This document shows positions 50,804 through 59,987 of a stretch of DNA of 64,000 nt, piece by piece. Both the position numbers and the translations under genes were made by a program. Each line of letters begins with the position of its first letter. Within the stretch, counting starts at the first letter, position 1. The stretch is from Bacteroidetes bacterium UBA6221 (lineage in GTDB: Bacteria; Bacteroidota; Bacteroidia; Chitinophagales; Chitinophagaceae), in NCBI GenBank assembly GCA_002421685.1, contig DISB01000018.1:610653-674652 (forward strand), in the 5' to 3' direction. The notes beneath the pieces are model-generated. The model saw nothing but the letters and a program-made list of their open reading frames with translations, did not search any database and had not been told where the DNA came from.

Positions 50804-51388
50804 ATGAAGAAAATCATCCTTGCCCTTTGTTTTATAACTGCAGCTTTCACAGCACAGGCGCAAACCCTTGCCGACGTAAAAAAAGCAGAAACTATCACCT
50901 GGTATGGTATAGACTACTCGCAAATACGCCTGCACAATTTTGGCGCATATATGAACGATGGCGGTGTAAAAAGGAACCTGCCTAACTGGAGCTTCAACCC
51001 CGTGAGCGAAGCTGATATAAAAAGGCTGAAAAGCAAATACAAAAAGAAAGAGATAAAGGTAGATGTGGCCGAGTCGGGCAAACGCAACCTGGCCGCCAAC
51101 TACGACAATCAACTGGGCGATCCTGATTACCAGCTTTCGCTGGACGATATGAAAAAGATAGTGTCTGAATATGACATCAAAGGAGAAGGCTATGGCCTGC
51201 TGTTGGTGGCAGAAACTTTTAAATATGCTACGGGGAAACCCGCTACCATGTGGGCTGTGTTTATCAACAATGCAGATAAATCGGTAATAGATGCCGTAGA
51301 GGTTTCAACAGAGACTTTTGGCGAATGGTCGGAAGCGGTGTTGAATACGATTGCGAAAAGCGCCAGGCATATGTCTCAGGCTAAATAG
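50804..51388 (+). CDS. Exported protein of unknown function
   Basis: A 194-residue protein with signal peptide (MKKIILALCFITAAFTAQAQ). The mature part has a conserved-looking TITWYGIDYSQIRLHNFGAY motif and a C-terminal EGYGLLLVAETFKYATGKPA. No domain is recognised. It is expected to be periplasmic or surface-exposed. It precedes the rhomboid gene by about 40 nt on the same strand. Confidence 0.7.
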   Translation: MKKIILALCFITAAFTAQAQTLADVKKAETITWYGIDYSQIRLHNFGAYMNDGGVKRNLPNWSFNPVSEADIKRLKSKYKKKEIKVDVAESGKRNLAANYDNQLGDPDYQLSLDDMKKIVSEYDIKGEGYGLLLVAETFKYATGKPATMWAVFINNADKSVIDAVEVSTETFGEWSEAVLNTIAKSARHMSQAK

Positions 51389-51429
51389 CTATAACGGCTG
51401 ACATTCAAACATTATAACCCAATACGCTC

Positions 51430-52881
51430 ATGTCTTTTGGAATGCCTCCCAAATACCAGGAAGAATTTCCTGCAAATGATGTTACCACCGAAGAGTTTGT
51501 CGCAGTCGTAGCAGAAGTTGCCAACCAACTTAAGTGGGAAACGAGTCTGATTAATCCGCAGATGGCAATTATGTACTCTAGTAGTGGTGGGTTTACAAAT
51601 AACCATGAAATCAGGGTGACACTTGACAATACCATCGCTACCATTAAAAGTATTTCTACCGGAAACGAAATTTTCGATCTAGGCAGGAATAAAAAGAAAG
51701 TACAATCATTCCTCGCCAAATATGAAGAGGTAAAAGCGGCCTCCACAAAAGAGCAGTTGTCTGAAAAATATGAGTCCTTACTTCCTGAATTTGCCGATGA
51801 TGAAACAATTAGCATACTGCGCAGCAATACAGCGGACGGGCTATTAAGCATATTCAAACCTCGGAAAGGTTTTGTCGTTACCCCTGGGTTACTGCATATT
51901 AATATCCTGGTCTTCATTCTAATGGCTATTTCGGGTGTGGGTGTTTTCGCGCCGGATGGAGAAGGGCTGCTGAATTGGGGGGCAAACTTCAAACCCTATA
52001 CCCTCGATGGACAATGGTGGAGAATTATTACATCATGTTTTGTCCATATAGGTATCCTCCATTTGCTGATGAATATGTATGCACTGGCATATATAGGAAC
52101 GTTATTAGAGCCGGTATTGGGCTGGAAGCGATATGGAATAGCGTATTTATTGACCGCGGTGGTTGCGGGTATCACCAGTCTCTATTGGCATGATATAACG
52201 ATAAGTGCCGGAGCCTCCGGCGCCATCTTTGGTTTATACGGAATTTTCCTCGCATTGCTTACAACTAACATTATCGAAAAATCTGCAAGAAAATCGCTGA
52301 TGACCAGTATGCTTGTCTTCGTTGGATATAACTTACTGAATGGGATGAAAGAAGGTATTGATAATGCGGCCCATATAGGAGGGTTAGTATCAGGGATTGC
52401 GATAGGTTATTCTTTTGTACCCGGATTGAAGAAGCAAGAATCAAGCTTGCTAAACCAGGGCGTACTTATCTCATTGGCCTGTGTGGTAGCCGTACTTTCT
52501 GTAACAGCGATAAAAACAATGCGCAATGACGTGGGCATATACCAGTCTGCTATGACAGAGTTCGCCACCATCGAAGAACAGGCACTTATGGTTTACAACA
52601 TGCCCGAAGGTTCTACGAATGAGCGGCTACTGGAAGCGGTTGAGGCAGGGATACCAAAATGGAAAGAATGTATCGGTTTATTGCATCAGCAAGACAACCT
52701 GGATATTCCGGATGAACTCGTAACAAGACATGGAAAGCTCATAGAATATTGTGAATTACGACTAAAAGCATTCGTGTATATCGATAGCGCATTGAAAAAT
52801 GATACGGAGGTGTATCAACCTATGATTGAGGAATGCAATGCTAAAATTGAAGAAATACTCAGCGAGTTAGGTGCTGAGTAA
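51430..52881 (+). CDS. Rhomboid intramembrane serine protease with extra domains
   Basis: A 483-residue protein. Residues 1 to about 160 are a soluble N-terminal domain. The rhomboid core (about 165-340) has GASGAIFG with nucleophile near Ser263 and the His partner in AAHIGGLVSG near 315, and helices such as LHINILVFILMAISGVGVF and ILHLLMNMYALAYIG. A further C-terminal domain of about 120 residues (helical, acidic) follows. The protease cleaves substrates in the membrane. The N- and C-terminal domains are not typical and may select partners. Confidence 0.9.
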   Translation: MSFGMPPKYQEEFPANDVTTEEFVAVVAEVANQLKWETSLINPQMAIMYSSSGGFTNNHEIRVTLDNTIATIKSISTGNEIFDLGRNKKKVQSFLAKYEEVKAASTKEQLSEKYESLLPEFADDETISILRSNTADGLLSIFKPRKGFVVTPGLLHINILVFILMAISGVGVFAPDGEGLLNWGANFKPYTLDGQWWRIITSCFVHIGILHLLMNMYALAYIGTLLEPVLGWKRYGIAYLLTAVVAGITSLYWHDITISAGASGAIFGLYGIFLALLTTNIIEKSARKSLMTSMLVFVGYNLLNGMKEGIDNAAHIGGLVSGIAIGYSFVPGLKKQESSLLNQGVLISLACVVAVLSVTAIKTMRNDVGIYQSAMTEFATIEEQALMVYNMPEGSTNERLLEAVEAGIPKWKECIGLLHQQDNLDIPDELVTRHGKLIEYCELRLKAFVYIDSALKNDTEVYQPMIEECNAKIEEILSELGAE

Positions 52882-52887
52882 GCTAAT

Positions 52888-53940
52888 TTACTCCACCAGG
52901 TAAGGATTACTAACAAATTCCTCATCGGTAAGCGTATGCAGGAAGCTGATGATTTTTTGCTGTTCATTGTCGCTTAGACCCAAACCCGGTTGGCCGTTTT
53001 TCTGCAGTAGCGGTGATAGTGTAGCAGATTGCTGTACACCGTTGGCATAATGGGCTAATACTTCTTCCAGGCTGTTGAAACGTCCGTCGTGCATATACGG
53101 GCCGCTGAGTGTTACGTTACGCAGAGTCGGCACTTTAAACCTGCCCCAGTCTTCATCGTTCCGGGTAATGCGGTAGCGGCCGGAATCGGCGAATACATGG
53201 TCAATGCCGTTGTTCTGAAAACTATAGTCGGTAAATAGTGGCTCGCTGTGACAGCTTGCACAATGCTGTCTGAACAATGTTAATCCTTCCTGTTCGTCCG
53301 TTGTCAACGAGGCAGTGCCCTTAATGTTTTGGTCGTATTTAGCATTGGCAGATATTAATCCCGACATATATTGCGCCAGCGCCCAAAACATCTGCTGGTC
53401 GTCCACGGTGTCGCGATTGAATACTTGTCGGAAGAGAGTCGGGTATTCGGGGTGTTGGTTCAGTTTGCGCACAATGTTCTTGATATTATCGCCCATCTCG
53501 GCGGGGTTGGTGAGCGGTGCAAGCGGCATAACTTCTATATGGTTCACGCCGCCATCCCACATGAAACTTTTGTTCCATGCCATATTGAACACAACAGGGG
53601 AATTGCGCCTGGAAATTCCACCATCAATACCCATGCTGAACGCAGCACCACCATCGGCAAATGCATCCTTCTGCCTGTGGCAGCTTGCGCAGGATATAGT
53701 GCCGTCTCGGGAGAGCATGGGGTCAAAGAATAACTTCCTGCCCAGCTCGAAACCGGCTTTGCTATACACATTGTCGCCAAACCGGTACACGGGCTCCGGA
53801 AAATGAGCAGGACGTACCCAACCATCAGTCGTGGCTTTAGGTATGTCCTGCACTTCTTTTTTACTACAAGCGGTAAGCAGGAGTAGCACTGCTGATAACA
53901 GCAGCACACCTGCCTGCTTTAGCCGTAGTAGTTTACCCAT
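52888..53940 (-). CDS. Diheme cytochrome c peroxidase/MauG-family enzyme, MbnH-like
   Basis: A 350-residue lipoprotein-anchored diheme enzyme. The signal ends in a lipobox (LLLLTAC, Cys25). Two heme c sites are CASCH (84-88) and CASCHS (227-231). The MauG-type core has RNSPVVFNMAWNKSFMWDGG, LAPLTNPAEMGDN and LSGPYMHDGRFNSLEEV. The gene lies 6 nt after an MbnP-like gene on the same strand, the arrangement of MbnH, which converts a Trp of MbnP to kynurenine for copper binding. Function by context: oxidising partner of the MbnP-like protein. Confidence 0.88.
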   Translation of the reverse strand: MGKLLRLKQAGVLLLSAVLLLLTACSKKEVQDIPKATTDGWVRPAHFPEPVYRFGDNVYSKAGFELGRKLFFDPMLSRDGTISCASCHRQKDAFADGGAAFSMGIDGGISRRNSPVVFNMAWNKSFMWDGGVNHIEVMPLAPLTNPAEMGDNIKNIVRKLNQHPEYPTLFRQVFNRDTVDDQQMFWALAQYMSGLISANAKYDQNIKGTASLTTDEQEGLTLFRQHCASCHSEPLFTDYSFQNNGIDHVFADSGRYRITRNDEDWGRFKVPTLRNVTLSGPYMHDGRFNSLEEVLAHYANGVQQSATLSPLLQKNGQPGLGLSDNEQQKIISFLHTLTDEEFVSNPYLVE

Positions 53941-53946
53941 GAAAAA

Positions 53947-54723
53947 TTATTGTTCCAGCGCTTTGAACGCTATGTTATTGTAAAAGTCTTTTGCCATAGT
54001 CACGGCCTCTGGTCCGGGTGCGTGTATCACGCTCTTCACACTTACGCTGGGCGAACTGTGCCACAACCTCGCCGGGTTGGCCAGCAGTTTCACCACCGGG
54101 TATTTCTGTTTTTCTACGTCCAATACAGCACCGCCAAAGTCGGTTGACTTAACAGTGATGACATTGTTAGTGCCTGTAAAACCACCTAAGTGGAAAATGA
54201 AGTTGCCACTGGGTGAATTGGGCGATGTACCCTCAGCCTTCAGCATGATATAGCCGGAGTTCCAGTCCCAAAACATGCCATTGGCCAGCGATAGGGCTCC
54301 TGTACTGGCTCCCAGTGTATTGGCCGCGCTGTCCACACCCATCGTGTATTGCATCTCGGTATAGTTGCCCGCTGGTATATTCTTCACCGTGAACGAATAA
54401 CCCTCTTCGCAGTCGGTACAAAGCAGGTAATAACTGTTGGGCTCACTCCACCATGTTCCGTCAGTTTTTTTCAGCCTGATGTTGGATACATAGAATTTCA
54501 GCAGTGAGAATGTCAGTGTATCGCCTGTTTTGGTATGCACCATGGTTTTGCCAATTTCCCAGGGCAGCTGATTGGAGCCGAACACAAAATCGAACTGCAC
54601 TTTCATATCGCCGTTTTGGGCGATTGGTGTCGATTGTTTTTCTTTTTTGCAGGATGGCAACAATAATGTTGTGGTAACTAATGCCGCTATCAGCAATGTT
54701 ATTTTTACGGGTAGCCTGTTCAT
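53947..54723 (-). CDS. MbnP-like copper-binding lipoprotein
   Basis: A 258-residue lipoprotein (lipobox LLLPSC, Cys25). The MbnP-family traits are visible: FSLLKFYVSNIRL, a CTDCEEGYSF pair (Cys102/105), GVDSAANTLGASTGALS, and the aromatic motif GMFWDWNSGYIMLKAEGTSP with Trp152 and Trp154. IFHLGGFTGTNN supplies a His near 178. In the family a Trp is oxidised to kynurenine by the neighbouring MauG-like MbnH to give a copper site. The adjacent diheme gene supports this pairing. No methanobactin gene is nearby. Confidence 0.75.
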   Translation of the reverse strand: MNRLPVKITLLIAALVTTTLLLPSCKKEKQSTPIAQNGDMKVQFDFVFGSNQLPWEIGKTMVHTKTGDTLTFSLLKFYVSNIRLKKTDGTWWSEPNSYYLLCTDCEEGYSFTVKNIPAGNYTEMQYTMGVDSAANTLGASTGALSLANGMFWDWNSGYIMLKAEGTSPNSPSGNFIFHLGGFTGTNNVITVKSTDFGGAVLDVEKQKYPVVKLLANPARLWHSSPSVSVKSVIHAPGPEAVTMAKDFYNNIAFKALEQ

Positions 54724-54849
54724 AATAAATGTTTTTACGATAGAAGATGATTATCAGGTGTGAAATTAGGCCATATCCTATTATTTTTCTGTAATACCTG
54801 TTACATTCAGGCATGATTTTTATCAAGGTTACGCATATTTTTTTCGCAT

Positions 54850-54877
54850 AAAAAAAGGGGCGTGACGCCCCTTTTTT
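54850..54877 (-). terminator. Terminator of the large T9SS cargo gene
   Basis: AAAAAAGGGGCGT/ACGCCCCTTTTTT around a single G. It lies 22 nt beyond the stop at 54899 on the minus strand. Confidence 0.85.
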
Positions 54878-54898
54878 ACTAATGTTGTCGGCCTGTAG

Positions 54899-56182
54899 CT
54901 ATTTGACCACTACGAATTGCCGCGAGGCAGTAAACGTACCATCGGTTGCGTGCAGTATATAGTTGCCCGCCGGCAGTTCGCTGATAGACATAGACATTTT
55001 CCCCTTGGCATTGTCAGCCCAGTTTTTCACTAAGCGGCCCTGCATGTCCATTATCGCCAGATGAACCTGTTTACCCGGCGCAACACCATCCAGCGTAATA
55101 TGAATGGTTTGCGAAGCAGGTGAAGGATATACATTTATCCTGTCGTTAGCTACTTCCATGTTTTCAACGCTGGCAGGCCACCCATAATACCAGTTGTCTA
55201 TGCTGTCCCGGTTATTGGTTTGCTTCCATGTATCTACTCCGTTCCAGGAGATAGTCAGCAATTCAGTGGGACGACCGTCGTACAGGTATTTGTAGGCAAA
55301 TTTTCCTTCGTTAGTAAAGTTGCCCAGGAAGTAAGAGAACCTAACCATCGTATCGGGATAGTTTCCGTTTGTGGGCGCATAAATGAATGTGTCAACCCGG
55401 TTAGGCTCCCAAACACCGGTGTATATATCGCGTTTAATAGTTACGAGGCGGGAATTGCCATCGTAAGCGTACGTGCTCTTGGTGTCACCTGTCCAGGTGC
55501 CAGTCCATTTAAATGTGCTCACATCTGTTATTTTACCGCTTACCCATGTAGTCGTCCTTTTGAAAGAATCTTCCCAGGCACTACTCTTCCATTTGGCAAT
55601 GACCAGTTCCGTTTCGTTGCTACCGCTCCAGGTATAAGTAAGACGCTCCTTGTTGGTCCATTGTGGATTAGGCCCCTGGAAACCGCGTGTTTGCCTGGTT
55701 TGTGTAGCAATATTGTTGCCATTCCACGTGTACATAATCCTTGTACTTGCTCTCCAACTGCCAGAGCCAAAGGAACTCCATGTATCATAATAAACAGTGT
55801 CCGGCTTGTTGCTGGCATAAATAATGCGAGTACGCAGGTTATTTCTCCACGAATTTGCACTGTCGCTCCATGTGTAATAGGTGCTGTAGTTAAAGTCGGT
55901 ACCATTATACATGGATATTCTTCGTCCTATCCATTTCATGCTGCTCCCTGACTTCGCAAAGACGTGCATAGAATCTTCCATTAATTCGAATTCAGGTATT
56001 TTATATTTGCCTGGGCTGGCTCCTTTTACTCCTGAATGGAAATAGGTGGTACTATCCTCCAGTTTATTGCCGGTAGAATCATACATCCTGTGCGCTTTCG
56101 CCAAAAGGCGCATTTGTGCCTTGCTCTCCGTGGTAAGCAAGATTAAACTGACTGCAAAGCTTAGTGTAATTATATACTTCAT
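54899..56182 (-). CDS. Secreted repeat-containing protein with T9SS sorting domain
   Basis: A 427-residue protein with a signal (YIITLSFAVSLILLTTESKA), then about 300 residues of repeated aromatic strands of the type YTWSGSNETELVIAKWKSSA and YTWNGNNIATQTRQTRG (period about 35-40), reminiscent of YD/RHS-like or carbohydrate-binding beta structures. The T9SS domain follows: INVYPSPASQTIHITLDGV, AIMDMQGRLVKNWADNA, ELPAGNYILHATDG, RQFVVVK. It should be secreted. The fold of the repeats is not fixed. Confidence 0.82.
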   Translation of the reverse strand: MKYIITLSFAVSLILLTTESKAQMRLLAKAHRMYDSTGNKLEDSTTYFHSGVKGASPGKYKIPEFELMEDSMHVFAKSGSSMKWIGRRISMYNGTDFNYSTYYTWSDSANSWRNNLRTRIIYASNKPDTVYYDTWSSFGSGSWRASTRIMYTWNGNNIATQTRQTRGFQGPNPQWTNKERLTYTWSGSNETELVIAKWKSSAWEDSFKRTTTWVSGKITDVSTFKWTGTWTGDTKSTYAYDGNSRLVTIKRDIYTGVWEPNRVDTFIYAPTNGNYPDTMVRFSYFLGNFTNEGKFAYKYLYDGRPTELLTISWNGVDTWKQTNNRDSIDNWYYGWPASVENMEVANDRINVYPSPASQTIHITLDGVAPGKQVHLAIMDMQGRLVKNWADNAKGKMSMSISELPAGNYILHATDGTFTASRQFVVVK

Positions 56183-56277
56183 AAGGCTGATATTTTCCCT
56201 AATTTAATTATTTTTTAATAGAGTGCAATAAAAAATATTAATAAACGTGCAATAATTATTTAATAACCTTGAAAAAC

Positions 56278-56308
56278 AAAGCGCTGCCCCGGTAAGGGCA
56301 GCGCTTTT
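56278..56308 (-). terminator. Terminator of the lipoprotein at 56330
   Basis: AAAGCGCTGCCC/GGGCAGCGCTTT with loop CGGTAA. It lies 22 nt past the stop on the minus strand and T-rich sequence follows. Confidence 0.8.
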
Positions 56309-56329
56309 GTTTATATTACTTCCGCTTCT

Positions 56330-56872
56330 TTAATAGATTATTGTACCCTTCAATCCCGTGAAAGTTGCATTGGAAGGACCAATAGTAACAGTACCCGTGA
56401 AAGAGCCTGTAGCATTGGCAAACCTGCCGGTACCGCCTACGAAATCCACTTTAACTACGCCGGTAGCGCCTGTAGGGCCATACATCAGGTCGTAAGGATA
56501 GGTGTAGCAATAAAGACTGTCGCCATTGGCCGCCATGAAGTAAGCGCACTCTACACCCACGTGGTCGCCTATGTAGTTACCATCCTGTATGATAGGCGCT
56601 ACACAGGGTTTGATCAGTGATGTAGTATTACCCAGGTGGCTCAGGCTGCCTGTGCCGTAAAACGTACCTACAGGAAAGAAATCTCCGCAATTGCAGGGCA
56701 GGTCTTGGTTGGCTGCGAATGTATATGTCATGGATCCGCTGAAGGGCCTGGCCTGGGGGCCTTGTTTCATCATCGATTCCTGGCTTACTGTAGGAACGAT
56801 GCTGTCATTGTCTTTGCTACAAGATGCGAGCAGTATAGTGGTCGCGGCCATTAGCAATAGTTTGTTTTTCAT
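56330..56872 (-). CDS. Lipoprotein of unknown function
   Basis: A 180-residue lipoprotein: lipobox LLASC (Cys18), then SKDND. The mature part is beta-rich (SGSMTYTFAANQDLPCNCGD, GTFYGTGSLSHLGN, GRFANATGSFTGTVTIGPSN), with a cluster of cysteines (CNCG, CVAP, CAYF, CYTY). The strand pattern GTGRFANATGSFTGT is typical of Bacteroidota proteins of the allene-oxide-cyclase-barrel type, but this is not established. Confidence 0.65.
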   Translation of the reverse strand: MKNKLLLMAATTILLASCSKDNDSIVPTVSQESMMKQGPQARPFSGSMTYTFAANQDLPCNCGDFFPVGTFYGTGSLSHLGNTTSLIKPCVAPIIQDGNYIGDHVGVECAYFMAANGDSLYCYTYPYDLMYGPTGATGVVKVDFVGGTGRFANATGSFTGTVTIGPSNATFTGLKGTIIY

Positions 56873-57076
56873 AATCCTCTATTTTTTATGTGTTCAGGTG
56901 TAAAGATAATATCGCTGTGAAGGCATAAGGATATTTCTCATGCGTCGTTAACAAGGGGATTACATATAGTTAACTACCAAATAACAATGTTAACCTGGTC
57001 TGAGAGGCGTCTTAAAAGCTAACCAAAATCATCATTCCCCATGCCTGATGTCATGAATTGACGCTTGCACCACGGG

Positions 57077-57084
57077 TATTTTTG
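57077..57084 (+). promoter_or_regulatory. -7 box of the CBS gene
   Basis: TATTTTTG at 57077-57084 before the ATG at 57100. A TTG lies at 57058-57060, 16 nt upstream, slightly too close for the usual spacing. Confidence 0.4.
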
Positions 57085-57099
57085 TTGAAAATAGACAAT

Positions 57100-57519
57100 A
57101 TGAAAAAGAAGAAGCCTGTTTCAGAGATCATGACCACAGATGTATTTACAGCCGATGTGGACAAGGATACCCTGTTTGATGTGAAGGACCTGATATTGTC
57201 AAAGAACCTGAGGCATGTGCCGGTGGTAAGGGGCAAAAAGCTGGTTGGCATCATCAGCAAGACCGATATTGACAGGCTCATATTCAGCAGGGTGTTTGAG
57301 GATGAAGAAGATGCCGACGAAGCTGTGCTGGAAATGCTGAAAATAGAACAGGTGATGACCCATAGCCCCAAGGTGGTGAGCCCGGATGCCACTGTGCGCG
57401 AAGTGGCCGAGATTCTGGCCCATGAAGAGTTTCACGCTTTGCCCGTGACGGAAGGTAACAGGCTGGTAGGCATCGTTACCACTACGGATGTAATAAAGTA
57501 CATGCTGACACAATATTAG
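57100..57519 (+). CDS. Two-CBS-domain protein
   Basis: A 139-residue soluble protein made of two CBS repeats: VSEIMTTDVFTADVDKDTLF, DVKDLILSKNLRHVPVV with VGIISKTDI, then IEQVMTHSPKVVSPDATVRE, VAEILAHEEFHALPV and LVGIVTTTDVIKYML. CBS pairs bind adenosine ligands and regulate partners. It is a stand-alone CBS protein, with start set by the family pattern; a frame from TTG 57058 is less likely. Confidence 0.9.
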   Translation: MKKKKPVSEIMTTDVFTADVDKDTLFDVKDLILSKNLRHVPVVRGKKLVGIISKTDIDRLIFSRVFEDEEDADEAVLEMLKIEQVMTHSPKVVSPDATVREVAEILAHEEFHALPVTEGNRLVGIVTTTDVIKYMLTQY

Positions 57520-57542
57520 CGCCCCTTTGTTTGAGACGGAGT

Positions 57543-57572
57543 GAGGGTTGCGAAGAGCAACCCTCTTTTTTA
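57543..57572 (+). terminator. Terminator of the CBS gene
   Basis: GAGGGTTGC/GCAACCCTC with loop GAAGA, followed by TTTTTTAT. It lies 24 nt past the stop and next to the convergent dnaJ stop. Confidence 0.85.
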
Positions 57573-57577
57573 TGTCT

Positions 57578-58747
57578 TTATCCGCCGAAGGCGTCTTTTA
57601 TCTTATCAAAGAAACTGCGGTCTTCCCGCTCTTCCGCAGCATTCTCGCCGGGCTGAAAGTTGGGCGATTTGGACAGTTTGTCTATCTGGGCCTTTTCTTC
57701 CGGGCTCAGGTTTTGGGGTGTCCATACGTTCACTTCTACCAGTTGGTCGCCTTTTTCGTAAGACTGGAACGCGGGGAAACCCTTGCCCTTCAGCCGGAAT
57801 ATCTTACCGCTCTGCGTACCCGCAGGTATCTTTATCTTGGCTTTGCCGTCTATGGTGGGCACCTCCACATTGGTACCGTTCACCACGTCGGGGAAGGAGA
57901 GGTATAAGTGGTAGATAACATCCAGTTCGTTACGCTTCAGGTGCTGATGCTTTTCTTCTTCTATCAGTATCAGCAGGTCGCCTTTGGGGCCGCCGCGCTC
58001 ACCGGCATTGCCCGCCCCGCTCATGCTTAGTTGCATACCGTCGTACACGCCTGCTGGTATATCTATATTAATAGTGTCTTCTCCATACACGCGCCCTTCA
58101 CCTTTACAGGCAGTGCATTTGGCCTTTATCTGTGTGCCCTCGCCGTTGCAGGTAGGGCAGGTGGTTACCGTCTGCATCTGGCCCAGGAAGGTGCTCTGCA
58201 CCCGGCGTACCTGGCCGCTGCCGCCGCAGGTGCCGCATGTCTGCACCGAAGCTGAGTCTTTCGCCCCGCTGCCGCCGCAGGTGTTGCAGCCCACGTATTT
58301 CTTCACCTTTATCTTCTTATTGGCGCCGTGGGCTATCTCGGAGTAGTTCAGTTTCAGCTTTACGCGCAGGTTGGCGCCGCGGGTACCCCTGCGTGGGCCG
58401 CCCTGCCTGCCGCCTCCGCCAAAGAAGCTGCCGAACATGTCGTCGCCGAAAATGTCCCCGAAGTTCTGGAATATATCTTCCATGCGCATGCCGCCACCGC
58501 CATAACCGCCGCCGGCGGCGCTGCCTACACCTGCATGGCCAAAACGGTCGTAGCGGGCCTTTTTATCAGCATCGCTCAATACATCATAAGCCTCGGCCGC
58601 TTCTTTGAATTTTTCTTCGGCAGAGGCATCCCCCGGGTTGCGGTCGGGGTGGTATTGCATGGCAATTTTCCTGTAGGCTTTTTTTATCTCATCGGCACCG
58701 GCCCCTTTAGAGACCCCCAACACTTCGTAATAATCGCGTTTCGTCAT
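57578..58747 (-). CDS. dnaJ: Chaperone DnaJ
   Basis: A 389-residue Hsp40. The J domain has HPD as YHPDRNPGD (about 33-41). A Gly-rich linker (GGGYGGGGMRMEDIF, FFGGGG) follows, then four zinc-binding CxxCxG repeats (CNTCGGSG, CGTCGGSG, CPTCNGEG, CTACKGEG). The C-terminal substrate domains start with VYDGMQLSMSGAGNAG. It stimulates DnaK ATPase. Downstream of grpE by 50 nt on the same strand. Confidence 0.97.
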   Translation of the reverse strand: MTKRDYYEVLGVSKGAGADEIKKAYRKIAMQYHPDRNPGDASAEEKFKEAAEAYDVLSDADKKARYDRFGHAGVGSAAGGGYGGGGMRMEDIFQNFGDIFGDDMFGSFFGGGGRQGGPRRGTRGANLRVKLKLNYSEIAHGANKKIKVKKYVGCNTCGGSGAKDSASVQTCGTCGGSGQVRRVQSTFLGQMQTVTTCPTCNGEGTQIKAKCTACKGEGRVYGEDTINIDIPAGVYDGMQLSMSGAGNAGERGGPKGDLLILIEEEKHQHLKRNELDVIYHLYLSFPDVVNGTNVEVPTIDGKAKIKIPAGTQSGKIFRLKGKGFPAFQSYEKGDQLVEVNVWTPQNLSPEEKAQIDKLSKSPNFQPGENAAEEREDRSFFDKIKDAFGG

Positions 58748-58797
58748 ATAGTAAAGTTGCCCGTTCTGTAAACGGGGCTTGAAAATAGCATTTTTTA

Positions 58798-59370
58798 TTA
58801 TGCGCCTACCACCACTTTTGCGTGGCGTATCAGCTTATCGTTCAGGTAATAGCCGGCCTGCACCACGTCCAGTATCTTGCCCTTCATCTCATCAGACGGG
58901 GCCGGTATCTCTGTAATAGCCTCGTGCAGGTCTGCGTCAAAGTCCTTGCCCTGGCAGTCCATCTGCTTCAGGCCTTTTTGCTGCAATATGTGTTGCAGTT
59001 TATTGAATACCAGGGCCGCGCCTTCTTTCAGGCTGGCCGGGTCGTTATCGGTTTCCATCAGTTTCAGGGCGCGGTTGCTGTCGTCCACCACGTCCAGCAG
59101 GCTTTGCACTACATCTTTGCCCGCGGTAGATATCAGCTCTATCCGCTCCCGGGCGGTACGCTTGCGGAAGTTGTCAAACTCCGCCACCAGCCTCAGGTTC
59201 TTATCTTTCAGCTCTTCTATTTCGGCCTGCAATTTTTGCAGTTCGTCCACTTCTTCAGTTATTTCTTCCGTCGCTTCGGCCTCATCCGCCATTTCGCGCA
59301 TATCAGCCTGGTTTTCCGTGTTTTCGGCGTCGCGGTCGTTTATTTCCTGTTCTGTAGCCTTATCGGTCAT
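58798..59370 (-). CDS. grpE: Nucleotide exchange factor GrpE
   Basis: A 190-residue co-chaperone for DnaK. An acidic N-terminal coiled coil (ELQKLQAEIEELKDKNLRLV) leads to the family motif FDNFRKRTARERIELI and to QSLLDVVDDSNRALKLM. The C-terminal beta domain has FDADLHEAITEIPAPSD and VVQAGYYLNDKLIRHAKVVV. The ATG at 59370 is chosen; 59394 is an alternative. A TAACTTTG box lies on this strand at 59398-59405. It is followed by dnaJ. Confidence 0.95.
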   Translation of the reverse strand: MTDKATEQEINDRDAENTENQADMREMADEAEATEEITEEVDELQKLQAEIEELKDKNLRLVAEFDNFRKRTARERIELISTAGKDVVQSLLDVVDDSNRALKLMETDNDPASLKEGAALVFNKLQHILQQKGLKQMDCQGKDFDADLHEAITEIPAPSDEMKGKILDVVQAGYYLNDKLIRHAKVVVGA

Positions 59371-59881
59371 TTTGGTGCGTTTTTTAAAAATCATCCGCAA
59401 AGTTAACTGCAATAAGTTTGCCACCGGGCCGAAAGGGGACAAAATGTCGGGGTGGGGGTGGGTAATTTGACAATTCGACAATTTGGTTGATTGGGTAATA
59501 TGTTTAATAGGGTAAAATGGTGGCTTATGCAACAAATTTTGTTGTCCAAGGGCGGAATTGTTGCGCTTATGTAATAATGTATGCATTTGTAACAGGGTGT
59601 TAAGCAATATGTTAAAACCAGTTTGTTGTAATTTGTTGCGAAAAAAGATGTCCTATCGCTTCTGAAATAAAGAAGCCTGCCCAAGAGATTGATATGCCCT
59701 GCACAATATTGCGCTGCTGAACGGTTTTTTGTTCCCAAAAATGCCCTGTGGGAACAGAAAACGTTGCGTTTGGTTGTGCCTGCAAAGGTGGTGTTTCGTT
59801 GTAATCGTTTGACAGCCAGGGGTTTGCAAAAATGTTCCGTTTTGATGCCAGGATTTTGAAATAAAAAAAATTGGGTGGCAC

Positions 59882-59907
59882 AAAAAATCCCGCTTGCGTG
59901 GGCGGGA
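59882..59907 (-). terminator. Hairpin terminator in the gene-poor region
   Basis: TCCCGC/GCGGGA with an 8-nt loop. On the minus strand TTTTTTGTG follows. It lies 39 nt after the ATG at 59946. Confidence 0.55.
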
Positions 59908-59987
59908 GGAGTGAATATATGTTGTTATGTTTTTTAGTGGCGGCATAGTGTCAGTATTTAATACGGTAATTGGAGTTTTTATTATTA

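Noticed and set aside
59612..59946. 89- and 97-codon minus-strand frames in the gene-poor region
   Set aside because: They cross the terminator hairpin and repeat motifs, overlap each other in different frames and show no folded-protein pattern.
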